Shown: positions 1 to 7,881 of the stretch, piece by piece
How the letters are laid out: every line of letters begins with the position of its first letter
Position numbering within the stretch: the stretch's first letter is position 1
Source of the DNA: a bacterium
GTDB lineage: Bacteria > Sysuimicrobiota > Sysuimicrobiia > Sysuimicrobiales > Thermofontiviventaceae
Reading direction: 5' to 3'
DNA length: 64,000 bases
NCBI GenBank assembly: GCA_030550015.1
Contig: JAUQQG010000118.1
Span: 1-64,000, forward strand
Notes under the pieces: generated by a model
The model's input: the letters and a program-made list of their open reading frames with translations, nothing else
Databases searched by the model: none
What the model was told of the DNA's origin: nothing
Program-made: the position numbers and the translations under genes

Positions 1-170
1 TTTCCGATCCGGTGCACATCCTGGAGAGTCTTTCCGAAAGCCTCAGAGAGTGGCGGGTCCACAGTCCGCAGGACGAACGCACTGGCTAAGCGAATCTGCG
101 CCAGTCGCTGACCCACCACAAAGCGATGGAGGGCTTCGATGTAGACGATAAGATCAGGGAGTTCCGGCAT
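1..170 (-). CDS. mutM: Formamidopyrimidine-DNA glycosylase family protein (partial, N-terminus only)
   Basis: Only the first 56 codons are inside the window; the gene runs off the left edge. The ATG is at 170-168 and the protein begins MPELPDLIVYIEALHR. Pro2 and Glu3 are the catalytic nucleophile/Schiff-base residue and general acid of the Fpg/Nei family, and the conserved RTVDPP segment follows near residue 37. Members are bifunctional base-excision glycosylases/AP lyases that remove oxidised purines such as 8-oxoguanine. It lies downstream of the YprB-like gene on the same strand, 261 bp away. Family assignment is firm from the N-terminal signature. Fpg versus Nei-like substrate range cannot be told, because the zinc finger and helix-two-turn-helix lie outside the window. 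Confidence 0.85.
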   Translation of the reverse strand, partial: MPELPDLIVYIEALHRFVVGQRLAQIRLASAFVLRTVDPPLSEAFGKTLQDVHRIG

Positions 171-431
171 CTCCGGGATTTTTCAGCATCCTCCCGCCGC
201 TTTCCTTTGCAAGCGGAGGGGACGCTTCCGGCAAAGGCAAGGTGAGGCTTGCTATGCGGAGAGAGCGGCGTGCAGGCCGGTTGCATCTAGTGGGTGATAG
301 TCACGGACAGCACCGTTCTTGATTGGGTGGATCCCTGTATTGCCGAGGAGCCTTATCCTCGCCACAAGGGGCCTCGTTGAGGTAATGGGGTTACTAGCCC
401 GCGGAAGCTAGCGTGTGAGGGTTTCTTTCGG
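171..431. other. Intergenic stretch between YprB-like gene and mutM
   Basis: This 261 bp gap separates two leftward genes. Short ORFs that cross it have no recognisable protein character. On the minus strand a small stem (CGAGG/CCTCG, 8 nt loop, about 341-358) can form, but there is no U-run, so I do not call a terminator. No clear promoter was read for mutM. Confidence 0.3.
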
Positions 432-1607
432 CTACACGCGAAGCGATGCTGAGGGGATTCGGCTCAACCTCCGCTCGAGCCGTTCCAAGCGGCAGACGAG
501 TTCCTCCTCCAGTCTCTTCCGCTGCGGCTCAGAAAGGGTGGGGTCGGTATTCAACAGATCCAGGGCTTTCATAGCCATGGCGTGCGCTGCTGCAAAATCT
601 CGTAGGTGCCGCTCGTAGAGCTTGGCAAGCTTCGCGTAGATGCAAGAACACCCTCGCAACGGACCCTCCGCTTCCTCCTCGAGGAGCTGGATTGACCCTA
701 TGAACTGCCCCGATCGGCGGTAGAGATCGGCCAGCCGGAGCACCGCCTTCAGTCTGATCTCTTGCGAGGGATTCCCCTGCAGAGCCTGCTCATAACCTAA
801 CTGTGCCCGCGCAAAGTCGTTGGCCTCCTCTAGAAGGCAAGCCATTCCAAAGCGGTCCTCGGGTTCTTCCAGGTGTGCAGGGTCGTGGAGAGCCTGACCC
901 AGCAGGGCAAGAAGCGCAGGTAGGGCCAGGACATCCTGGAGATTGTGAGCGAGGACCGGCTCAATGATCTTGGGGTCACCCCACTCCAGATACTTCCAGT
1001 AAAGGCTTGGAACAAGCCAGCTTGGAACGTCTATGGAGCGGTGGGCTCCTAGGACGCTGGCCTCAATTGCGGTGAGGCTGGCACTTCCGACCCGAGGCCG
1101 CCACACCCGTCGTGCCGGATACAAGAGGTCAAGGTGGATCGGGTCCGGAGGGGGCTCGCCGAGGTCAAGAGAGAGGAACCGTGATCTTAGGACCGGCCAG
1201 TCAAAGAGACGGCCGTTGAAGCTGACGAAGGACGTTACTCCCTCCATTTGGAGGCGCAACATCGTGAGTATCTCTGTCTCGGCCCTGGGGTGCTCTAGGA
1301 AGTATTGCTCAAGAAGAAGAGTTTCTCCTTCGATCCTTCCAAGCCCAACGAGAAAGACTTGGCACTCCCGCCCCGTACCGAGGGCTGTGGTCTCGATGTC
1401 AAGGAATATAATGGAACGTAGAGGAAGAGGGGTCGTAACTGGGGGACGGCTTAACCGGCCGAGGAGTGAGGAATCGACGGAGAGAAGCGCGGACAAACAT
1501 ACCCGGCCGTAGGACAGGTCGAGGGGGAATACATAGCGTATGAGTGTAACCTCACCTATTCGCCCTATCTTTCGGTTCACGAACCTCCGGACTTTGGCGA
1601 GATCCAT
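432..1607 (-). CDS. YprB-like ribonuclease H-like exonuclease domain with C-terminal TPRs
   Basis: 391 residues. The N-terminal two thirds form a DEDD-type exonuclease fold (RNase_H_2/YprB family): Exo I Asp70-Ile-Glu72, Exo II with Asn131 and Asp136 in the FNGRLFD segment, and a late HNLQD segment with His221 and Asp225, as in DEDDh enzymes. From about residue 250 to 370 there are helical TPR-like repeats that track residues processed per repeat (for example DFARAQLGYEQAL, GQFIGSIQLLEEE). The ATG at 1607 follows a weak purine-rich site. YprB-type proteins are assumed to be nucleases, but their substrate is not established. The TPR tail suggests a protein partner. Confidence is high for the fold and low for the biological role. 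Confidence 0.82.
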   Translation of the reverse strand: MDLAKVRRFVNRKIGRIGEVTLIRYVFPLDLSYGRVCLSALLSVDSSLLGRLSRPPVTTPLPLRSIIFLDIETTALGTGRECQVFLVGLGRIEGETLLLEQYFLEHPRAETEILTMLRLQMEGVTSFVSFNGRLFDWPVLRSRFLSLDLGEPPPDPIHLDLLYPARRVWRPRVGSASLTAIEASVLGAHRSIDVPSWLVPSLYWKYLEWGDPKIIEPVLAHNLQDVLALPALLALLGQALHDPAHLEEPEDRFGMACLLEEANDFARAQLGYEQALQGNPSQEIRLKAVLRLADLYRRSGQFIGSIQLLEEEAEGPLRGCSCIYAKLAKLYERHLRDFAAAHAMAMKALDLLNTDPTLSEPQRKRLEEELVCRLERLERRLSRIPSASLRV

Positions 1608-1835
1608 CGTTGATCCTGCCCTTCATTCCTTCATTTCGCTTCCTGGAGCATAGACCCCTGGTGGATCCCCTGGAGGGAAATTCCGCTGGGACTGAGCTCT
1701 GTCGTCCTTTCCAACAATGCAGATTCGAAGTGTTGCCATTCCATCTGGTCTGTTTTGTCCACTTCCCCGTAGTGGTGGGATGTTCCATGAGGTCGGCCGG
1801 GCTCAGGGTTGGTTTGACAGGCCTTGGGTGTCGAA

Positions 1836-1864
1836 TTGACGAAGGAAAGGGGACATGCTAAGAT
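1836..1864 (+). promoter_or_regulatory. Sigma-70-type promoter of the serine operon
   Basis: The -35 box TTGACG (1836-1841) and the -10 box TAAGAT (1859-1864) are separated by exactly 17 bp. Transcription should begin near 1871, just ahead of the T-box leader. The boxes match the consensus at 5/6 and 5/6 positions. Confidence 0.75.
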
Positions 1865-1869
1865 AACCC

Positions 1870-2177
1870 CCAAAGGCGATGAAGGAGAGTAGTAGGTGCC
1901 GGTTGCCCCTGAAGAGAGCCGGCGGGAGGTGTAAGCCGGCGGGCGAGGCGCTGAATCCGCTCCTGAGCTGCTGCTGGAGGCGGAGGGGAAGGCTTCCGTT
2001 TAAGGCAGCCGGGAAGACCGCCCGATAAAGCGGGGAGAGTGCTGCAAGGGGACTCCTATCGTTTCCTTGCAGAACCAGAGTGGCACCGCGGGGATTTTGG
2101 GCTCGCCTCTGAGGAGAGGTTGGGCTCTTTCGCTTATTTGGAGGATTTTTCACTCTCTCCCATCGAGGGAGAGAGTG
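1870..2177 (+). promoter_or_regulatory. T-box riboswitch leader, serine-specific (specifier UCC)
   Basis: Three landmarks of a T-box are visible. The Stem I AGTA motif (1888-1891) faces GAA plus specifier TCC (1953-1958) between pairing arms aggag (1883-1887) and ctcct. The apical AGAGAG...GGTGTAA element lies around 1912-1935. The T-box core agagTGGCaccgcg spans 2077-2090. The specifier UCC is a serine codon. The fourth base of the TGGC bulge is C, which pairs with the G73 discriminator usual in tRNA-Ser. A perfect 11 bp hairpin (2151-2161 with 2167-2177) follows but has no U-run, so control could be by termination or by translation. Downstream genes are a serine-pathway aminotransferase, serA and serS. 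Confidence 0.88.
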
Positions 2178-2259
2178 ATTGGGGGAGAGTGCAATGGGTC
2201 CTACGCCCCAATAGACTCAATGAACCCAATAACGCGATACACTCTAACGGAGGTGGACG

Positions 2260-3429
2260 ATGGAACAAAAGTATCTTCTGATCCCGGGTCCGACGCCCCT
2301 TCCCCCGGAAGTTCTCGAGGCAACAGGGCAACAGATGATCAACCACCGGAGCCCTTCCTTTGCTGGGATCCTCCGGAGGGTGATTGAAGGCGCGCGCGAG
2401 GTCTTCCAGACTAACCATGATGTCCTCCCCTTGACCTCCTCTGGCACAGGAGGCCTGGAAGCGGCAGTGGTCAATACTCTTTCCCCCGGTGATGTAGTCC
2501 TGAGCCTCAGTTGCGGGTTCTTCGGCGACCGGTTTGCTGATATTGCTGAAGCCTATGGAGCCAGGGTGGAGCGCATCACGGTCGAGTGGGGGAAGCCCAT
2601 CCCACCTGAGGTGGTGGCAGACCGCCTCCGTCGCGACCGGAAAGGGGAGATCAAGGCGATCCTGGTGACCCACAACGATACGTCTACAGGCGTCACCAAC
2701 GATGTGCGCGCGATTTCCGAAGCGAGGGAGAATCACCCCGCGCTGCTCCTGGTGGACGGCGTGAGCGCGGTGGGGGCGATGGACTGCCAGACTGACGCGT
2801 GGGGACTTGATGTAGTGGTTACAGCCTCCCAGAAGGCGCTCATGAGTCCTCCGGGGATCGCCCTGGTGGCCGTGGGGCCACGGGCGTGGGAGGCTGTCCA
2901 ACACGCACGCATGCCTCGCTATTATTTTGACTTCCACGAGGCCAAGCGATACCTGGAACGCCCCGTCATGCAAACCCCATTCACCCCGGCAATTTCCGTT
3001 GTCTATGCCCTCGATGTTGCCCTTGCGCGAATCCGACAGGTGGGTCTAGCGAACTGGATTGCCCGCCATGCCCTCATGGCCCGGGCAACTCGGGCGGGAG
3101 TCAGGGGGCTCGGACTTTCCCTCCTCGCCGAGGAGCCCTACGCTTCCAACGCTGTGACAGCGGTACGGGTGCCGGAAGGAGTGGATGTCCGTCGGTTGAT
3201 TGCTCGGCTCAAGGAAGAGCATGGCGTGGTGGTTGCCGGTGGCCAAGGGCCGCTGGAGGGGAAGATCTTTCGCATCGGTCATCTAGGCTACGTCGAGCAG
3301 CAAGATATCCTTGCAGTGCTTGCTGCACTTGAGGAGGTCCTCCCTGAGCTCGGATTCCCTGTCGAGCGCGGGATGGGCGTGAAGGCGGCGGAGAAAGTGT
3401 TTGCAACAACTGTGGAGGTGCCACAGTAG
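2260..3429 (+). CDS. Class V aminotransferase (serine-pyruvate/alanine-glyoxylate type), probable phosphoserine aminotransferase
   Basis: 389 residues, the normal length for the SPT/AGAT family. It starts at an ATG with a GGAGGTG site 4 nt ahead. The PLP lysine is Lys192 in the TASQKALMSPPG segment, preceded by the cofactor-binding VDGVSAVGA region with Asp166. Family members move amino groups between serine, alanine, glyoxylate and pyruvate. Some thermophiles and archaea use this subfamily instead of SerC to make phosphoserine. Here it is the first gene after a serine T-box and is followed 3 bp later by serA, which strongly suggests the phosphoserine aminotransferase job. Photorespiration-like glyoxylate use remains possible. 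Confidence 0.85.
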   Translation: MEQKYLLIPGPTPLPPEVLEATGQQMINHRSPSFAGILRRVIEGAREVFQTNHDVLPLTSSGTGGLEAAVVNTLSPGDVVLSLSCGFFGDRFADIAEAYGARVERITVEWGKPIPPEVVADRLRRDRKGEIKAILVTHNDTSTGVTNDVRAISEARENHPALLLVDGVSAVGAMDCQTDAWGLDVVVTASQKALMSPPGIALVAVGPRAWEAVQHARMPRYYFDFHEAKRYLERPVMQTPFTPAISVVYALDVALARIRQVGLANWIARHALMARATRAGVRGLGLSLLAEEPYASNAVTAVRVPEGVDVRRLIARLKEEHGVVVAGGQGPLEGKIFRIGHLGYVEQQDILAVLAALEEVLPELGFPVERGMGVKAAEKVFATTVEVPQ

Positions 3430-3432
3430 CCG

Positions 3433-5055
3433 ATGGAGGGGACTCCCCGCGTCCTTGTGACAGAGCCTCTTCACCCCGAAGGGCTGGATCTCCTCCGGAG
3501 GGAAACGGTGGTGGACATCTCTTTGAATCCCTCTCCCGAAGAACTGGTCCATCTGATCCCGGCTTACCATGCGCTCATCGTGCGCAGCGGCACCAAGGTA
3601 ACCAGGGAGGTCATCGAGGCAGGGAGACAGTTGCGCGTGATCGCCAGGGCAGGTGTTGGTGTGGACAACGTGGACATCGCCAGCGCAACGCGCCAGGGGA
3701 TTCTGGTGGTGAACACACCGGAGGGGAGCACCGTCGCGGCTGCTGAGCATACCATGGCTCTTCTCTTGGCCCTGGCGCGGCGAATTCCCGCCGCGTGCGC
3801 GAGCCTCGCCCAAGGAAAGTGGGAACGGGAGCGTTTCGTTGGAACGGAGCTCTACGGCAAAACCCTTGGGATCGTGGGTCTGGGGAAGATTGGGGGAGAG
3901 GTAGCGCGGAGAGCTCTGGTATTCGGCATGCGGGTGCTCGCATACGACCCGTACATTAGCGAGGACCGAGCAAAGCGTATCGGGGCGGAGCTGGTGGGTT
4001 GGGAAGAGATCCTGGCAAGGAGTGATTTCCTCACCCTGCACGTTCCACTGACCCACCAGACGCGGCGCCTCCTCAACCGAGAGGCGCTGGCCAAGATGAA
4101 GCCAGGAGCCTACCTCATCAACTGCGCACGCGGGGGGATCGTCGATGAGGAAGTCCTGCTTGAGTTCTTGGACCGTGGGCACCTTCAAGGGGCCGCCCTC
4201 GATGTCTTCGAGCGCGAACCGCCAAGTGATTCTCCCTTGGTAGGCCACCCGCGCGTGGTGGCCACACCGCATCTCGGTGCCTCCACAGAGGAGGCGCAGA
4301 GGGCGATCTCCCTGGAGGTGAGCCGACAAGTCCTGGCGGCCCTTCGCGGCCTCCCCGTAAAAGGGGCGGTAAACGCCCCTGCGCTCCCAGAGGAAGCTTG
4401 GCAGCGCCTGGAGCCATTCTTGGAACTTTCCCGGCAGTTGGGTGCTCTTGCCGGGAATCTCGTGGATGGCCAGATCGAGGGGATCGAACTGGTGTATGAG
4501 GGGGAGATCTCGAAGGAGCCCTCCGCACCACTTGCGAGCTCATTCCTTGCAGGATTCCTCCAGGCCACCAGTGCGGAGCCCATGAACCTGATTAGTGCTC
4601 CTATCCTGGCCAAGGAGCGCGGGCTTGAGGTCAGGGAAGCCCGCCGGGAGACGAGCGAAGACTTCACTGCGCTCATCCAGGCGCGGATCGTCTACCGCCG
4701 GAGGGAGCCTCACGAGGAGAACCCACGGGGAGGGCTATTGGTGCTTGGAGGTACGGTGTTTGGCCGCAAGGAGCCCCGCATCACCCATGTCGGCGAATAC
4801 CGTCTTGACCTATCCCCTGCACCGCATATGCTTTTCATCTGGAACATGGATCGCCCGGGGATGATTGGGAAGGTGGGCTCGATCTTAGGGGAACTCCAGG
4901 TGAATATCGCCGGGATGACTGTGGGAAGGGTTATGCCAGGCGGTGTAGCACTCATGGTTCTCTCCACGGATTCCCCTGTCCCGCCGGAAGCGGTAATGAG
5001 GATTCGCAGCGTGGAGGGGATTTTCGGGGTGCGCGCTGTTGAGCTGGGCAAGTAA
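3433..5055 (+). CDS. serA: D-3-phosphoglycerate dehydrogenase (long form with ACT domain)
   Basis: 540 residues, the long SerA type. The substrate-binding domain comes first, then the Rossmann motif GLGKIG (about residues 149-154). The catalytic triad is Arg233 in NCARGGIVDE, Glu262 and His280 in TPHLGAS. An ASB-like intervening domain covers roughly 320-455, and a C-terminal ACT domain (from about 465) is the usual serine-binding feedback site. It oxidises 3-phosphoglycerate to 3-phosphohydroxypyruvate, the first serine step. The ATG lies 3 bp after the stop of the aminotransferase gene, so the two are translationally close. No serB-type phosphatase is seen in this operon. Confidence 0.95.
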   Translation: MEGTPRVLVTEPLHPEGLDLLRRETVVDISLNPSPEELVHLIPAYHALIVRSGTKVTREVIEAGRQLRVIARAGVGVDNVDIASATRQGILVVNTPEGSTVAAAEHTMALLLALARRIPAACASLAQGKWERERFVGTELYGKTLGIVGLGKIGGEVARRALVFGMRVLAYDPYISEDRAKRIGAELVGWEEILARSDFLTLHVPLTHQTRRLLNREALAKMKPGAYLINCARGGIVDEEVLLEFLDRGHLQGAALDVFEREPPSDSPLVGHPRVVATPHLGASTEEAQRAISLEVSRQVLAALRGLPVKGAVNAPALPEEAWQRLEPFLELSRQLGALAGNLVDGQIEGIELVYEGEISKEPSAPLASSFLAGFLQATSAEPMNLISAPILAKERGLEVREARRETSEDFTALIQARIVYRRREPHEENPRGGLLVLGGTVFGRKEPRITHVGEYRLDLSPAPHMLFIWNMDRPGMIGKVGSILGELQVNIAGMTVGRVMPGGVALMVLSTDSPVPPEAVMRIRSVEGIFGVRAVELGK

Positions 5056-5106
5056 CCCACCAACGACCCAAAGACTTTGTTGGAGTTCAATAGAGAGGGG
5101 AGAAGG

Positions 5107-6381
5107 ATGCTGGATCTGAACTTAATCCGCAGGGATCCAGAATTAGTCCGCGTCGGCCTGCGTAGGCGGCAGGGAGATCCGGGTATCGTCGATGAGATCC
5201 TGGAGGTGGACCGCAGACGGCGCGAGCTCCAGCAGGAGGTCGACCGTCTTCGCAGGGAGCGTAAGGTCCAATCGGAGGAGATCGCTCGCCTCCCAGAGGA
5301 AGAGCGCGAGGTTCGCAGGACTGGCCTTCGGGAACTCTCAGAGAGGCTGAAGGGCCTGGAAGAACAACTCGCTTTGGCCGAGGAGGAGCTGAACCGGTTG
5401 CTCTTCAAGCTCCCGAATCTGCCCAGCGAGGACACTCCCGAGGGCCGGGATGCTTCTGAAAATGTCCCTGTACGGTCATGGGGGGAGAAGCCAAAGTTCA
5501 CCTTTCAGCCCCTGGATCACGTGGAGTTGGGAAAACGGTTGGGTATTCTCGATCTGGAGCGAGGTGCCAAGGTCAGCGGGTCGCGGTACTACTTCCTGAA
5601 GGGAACTGGAGTCCTCCTGGAAATGGCGTTGATCCGGCTGGCAATGGATCTGCTAGTCCGGGAGGGGTTTACACCCGTTGTCCCTCCAATGCTCGTCCGG
5701 CAGGAGATGCTCATTGGCGCGATGGGAGGGGATCAACTGGACACCCTGCAAGTCTACCGCATTGCGGAGGAGGATCTCGCCTTGATCGGGACATCCGAGC
5801 ATCCCATGGCGGCGATGTTCTCTGAGGAAGTCCTGGAGGAAGAAGCGCTACCCATCCGACTTGCTGGGCTCTCCTCCTGCTTTCGGCGGGAGGCAGGGAG
5901 TTACGGGCGAGACGTCCGTGGCATCTTCCGCGTCCACCAGTTTGAAAAAGTGGAGATGTTTTCCTTTGCCCATCCAGATCGGTCCCGCGAGGAGCACGAG
6001 TACCTCGTCTCCCTCCAGGAGCGTTTCCTCCAGAGCCTCGGGCTACCTTATCGCGTGGTGAGCATCTGTGCAGGAGACATGGGGCTACCGGCGGCCAAGC
6101 AATACGACATCGAGACGTGGATGCCAGGACGTGGGGAGTATGCAGAGACCCACTCCTGCAGCAACTGTACCGATTTCCAGGCCCGGCGCCTTCGCATCCG
6201 CTTCCGTCCAAAAGGTCACGGGGGAGGCGCGTACGTCCACACGTTGAACGGTACCTTGATGGCATCCACACGGACAATCATTGCCATCCTGGAGAACTTT
6301 CAGCAACCAGACGGCTCTGTCCGCATTCCGCCTGTGCTCGTTCCCTATATGAACGGGATAGAAGTGCTCACACCCCCTTGA
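5107..6381 (+). CDS. serS: Seryl-tRNA synthetase
   Basis: 424 residues. The N-terminal long antiparallel coiled-coil arm (about residues 30-100, rich in E, R, L and Q) binds the tRNA-Ser variable arm. Class II motif 2 is SCFRREAGSYGRDVRG and motif 3 is LNGTLMASTRTIIAILENFQ. The ATG at 5107 has a GAGGGGAGAAGG site immediately upstream; a TTG at 5077 in the same frame is less likely. It charges tRNA-Ser and is the third gene of the T-box operon, so its expression should rise when tRNA-Ser is uncharged. It ends 6 bp before the convergent FAD oxidase gene. Confidence 0.97.
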   Translation: MLDLNLIRRDPELVRVGLRRRQGDPGIVDEILEVDRRRRELQQEVDRLRRERKVQSEEIARLPEEEREVRRTGLRELSERLKGLEEQLALAEEELNRLLFKLPNLPSEDTPEGRDASENVPVRSWGEKPKFTFQPLDHVELGKRLGILDLERGAKVSGSRYYFLKGTGVLLEMALIRLAMDLLVREGFTPVVPPMLVRQEMLIGAMGGDQLDTLQVYRIAEEDLALIGTSEHPMAAMFSEEVLEEEALPIRLAGLSSCFRREAGSYGRDVRGIFRVHQFEKVEMFSFAHPDRSREEHEYLVSLQERFLQSLGLPYRVVSICAGDMGLPAAKQYDIETWMPGRGEYAETHSCSNCTDFQARRLRIRFRPKGHGGGAYVHTLNGTLMASTRTIIAILENFQQPDGSVRIPPVLVPYMNGIEVLTPP

Positions 6382-6387
6382 TCCCTT

Positions 6388-7851
6388 CTACACCCCGAAC
6401 TTCCCTGGGTTGAACAATTCGTGCGGGTCGATCGCCCGCTTGATCCTTCGGAGGATCTCAAGCCCTTCACCAAGCTCCTGTCCCAACCAGGGCGCTTTCT
6501 GTAGGCCAATGCCGTGGTGGTGGCTGATGGTCCCGCCTCTGGCGAGACACGCATGCATTGCGGCCTCCCAACATCGCTGATGGTAACCCTCCCGGTCCTC
6601 CCCTGGAAAGCCTGCGAGGGAGACGTAAAGACAGGCACCATCCGGGTAAAAGTGGGAGAAATGGCCGAATGCGACCACCGTTCCAGGCACGGCCTGGATC
6701 GCGCCGACGACTGCATCGTAGAGGGGGAGGATCCGCGAGTACGTCGCCGCCACCTCTATGGTGTCGAGGACGGCCCCCTGCTTGAGGAGGGCTTCTACCT
6801 CCGAGACGTCGAAGCGCGTCTTGAGCCAATGTTGCATCGGCTCCTCCCCAGTCTCTTGAGCACCGTGATCCAGACAGATCTCTGTTCCCACAGAATCCTC
6901 TGCTAAGACGAGGCGGCTCTCTCCTTCAAAGAGAAGGAGTAAGAGAGGTCCTCCCTTGCGTACCACGGAGCTGAACCGGTAGGCCGCCTCCATCTCGTCA
7001 TATAACCTGCACACTGCAGGAAGGACTCCTCGCTGAATCATCTCCCTAACCGCGGTGATCCCCTTAGCCAAGTCGGGGAAGGTGAAGGACCGCATCCTTC
7101 GCATCTCGGGGAGTCGGCGGATACGGAGTGTTGCTGCGGTGATGATCCCCAAAGTTCCCTCAGCTCCTACAAACAGATCCATAAGGCCCGGACCCGTAGC
7201 AGTGCGAGGTGCAACCCGGGTTCGCCAGATCTCTCCCCAAGGGAGGACCACTTCCAACCCCGCTACCATTCCTTCAATGGGGCCGTACTTGGTGGAGAAC
7301 TCTCCGATGCTTCTGGCTGCAATCCAGCCTCCAACTGTAGAGAGGGCCAGGGATTGAGGGATGTGTCCACAGGTAAACCCTTGGCGGTTTAGTTCCTCCT
7401 CGAGGGTAATGCCGAGGATCCCTGCCTCTACTGTGACGAGGAGGTCCTCCTCGTGGAGTTCCCGGATGCGGCGCATCCTGGTGAGGTCCATCACCACGCC
7501 GCCGCGGACTGGCACCGCACCTCCGAGGACCCCCGATCCTCCACCTCTCGGTGTGATGGGGATGCGGTGTTGGGAGGCAAGACGAACGAGAGCAACAACT
7601 TCCTCCGTACTCTCTGGCCATACCACCACGTCAGGAAAGGACAGGACCTTCCCACGGGCATCCCAGAGCCATGCCCGTGGCCACCAGTCCTTTCCAGCTT
7701 TCAGCCGGTCTTCTGGGGAGGTGGAGACACGGTCACCAAGGAGATCCCTGCATGCTTCCACGAAGGAGGAGATCGCTTCGGGGTGCTGAAGGCTTGGGAA
7801 GATAAACTCTGTGGACACAGCTGGTTCGCCCTTCTTGAAGTCCCTTGGCAA
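6388..7851 (-). CDS. FAD-binding oxidase, GlcD/alkylglycerone-phosphate synthase-like
   Basis: About 487 residues. The PCMH-type FAD domain carries the PRGGGSGVLGG loop near residue 100, and the FAD-oxidase C-terminal domain ends with GTISHHHGIGLQKAPWL and the closing DPHELFNPGK. The triple-histidine segment resembles alkylglycerone-phosphate synthase (AGPS) and related flavoproteins more than lactate or glycolate oxidase. It sits 30 bp downstream of glpD on the same strand, so a substrate linked to dihydroxyacetone phosphate or glycerol 3-phosphate is plausible. The start is uncertain: TTG at 7851 is the longest frame, while GTG at 7818 has an AGGG site 10 nt upstream. No acyl-DHAP acyltransferase is seen nearby. 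Confidence 0.8.
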   Translation of the reverse strand: MPRDFKKGEPAVSTEFIFPSLQHPEAISSFVEACRDLLGDRVSTSPEDRLKAGKDWWPRAWLWDARGKVLSFPDVVVWPESTEEVVALVRLASQHRIPITPRGGGSGVLGGAVPVRGGVVMDLTRMRRIRELHEEDLLVTVEAGILGITLEEELNRQGFTCGHIPQSLALSTVGGWIAARSIGEFSTKYGPIEGMVAGLEVVLPWGEIWRTRVAPRTATGPGLMDLFVGAEGTLGIITAATLRIRRLPEMRRMRSFTFPDLAKGITAVREMIQRGVLPAVCRLYDEMEAAYRFSSVVRKGGPLLLLLFEGESRLVLAEDSVGTEICLDHGAQETGEEPMQHWLKTRFDVSEVEALLKQGAVLDTIEVAATYSRILPLYDAVVGAIQAVPGTVVAFGHFSHFYPDGACLYVSLAGFPGEDREGYHQRCWEAAMHACLARGGTISHHHGIGLQKAPWLGQELGEGLEILRRIKRAIDPHELFNPGKFGV

Positions 7852-7881
7852 TGGTCAAAATGTGTACCTGGGCCCTCTTGG

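Noticed and set aside
2134-2973. 279 aa minus-strand ORF opposite the aminotransferase
   Set aside because: It is an antisense shadow of a well-conserved class V aminotransferase and has no recognisable domain.
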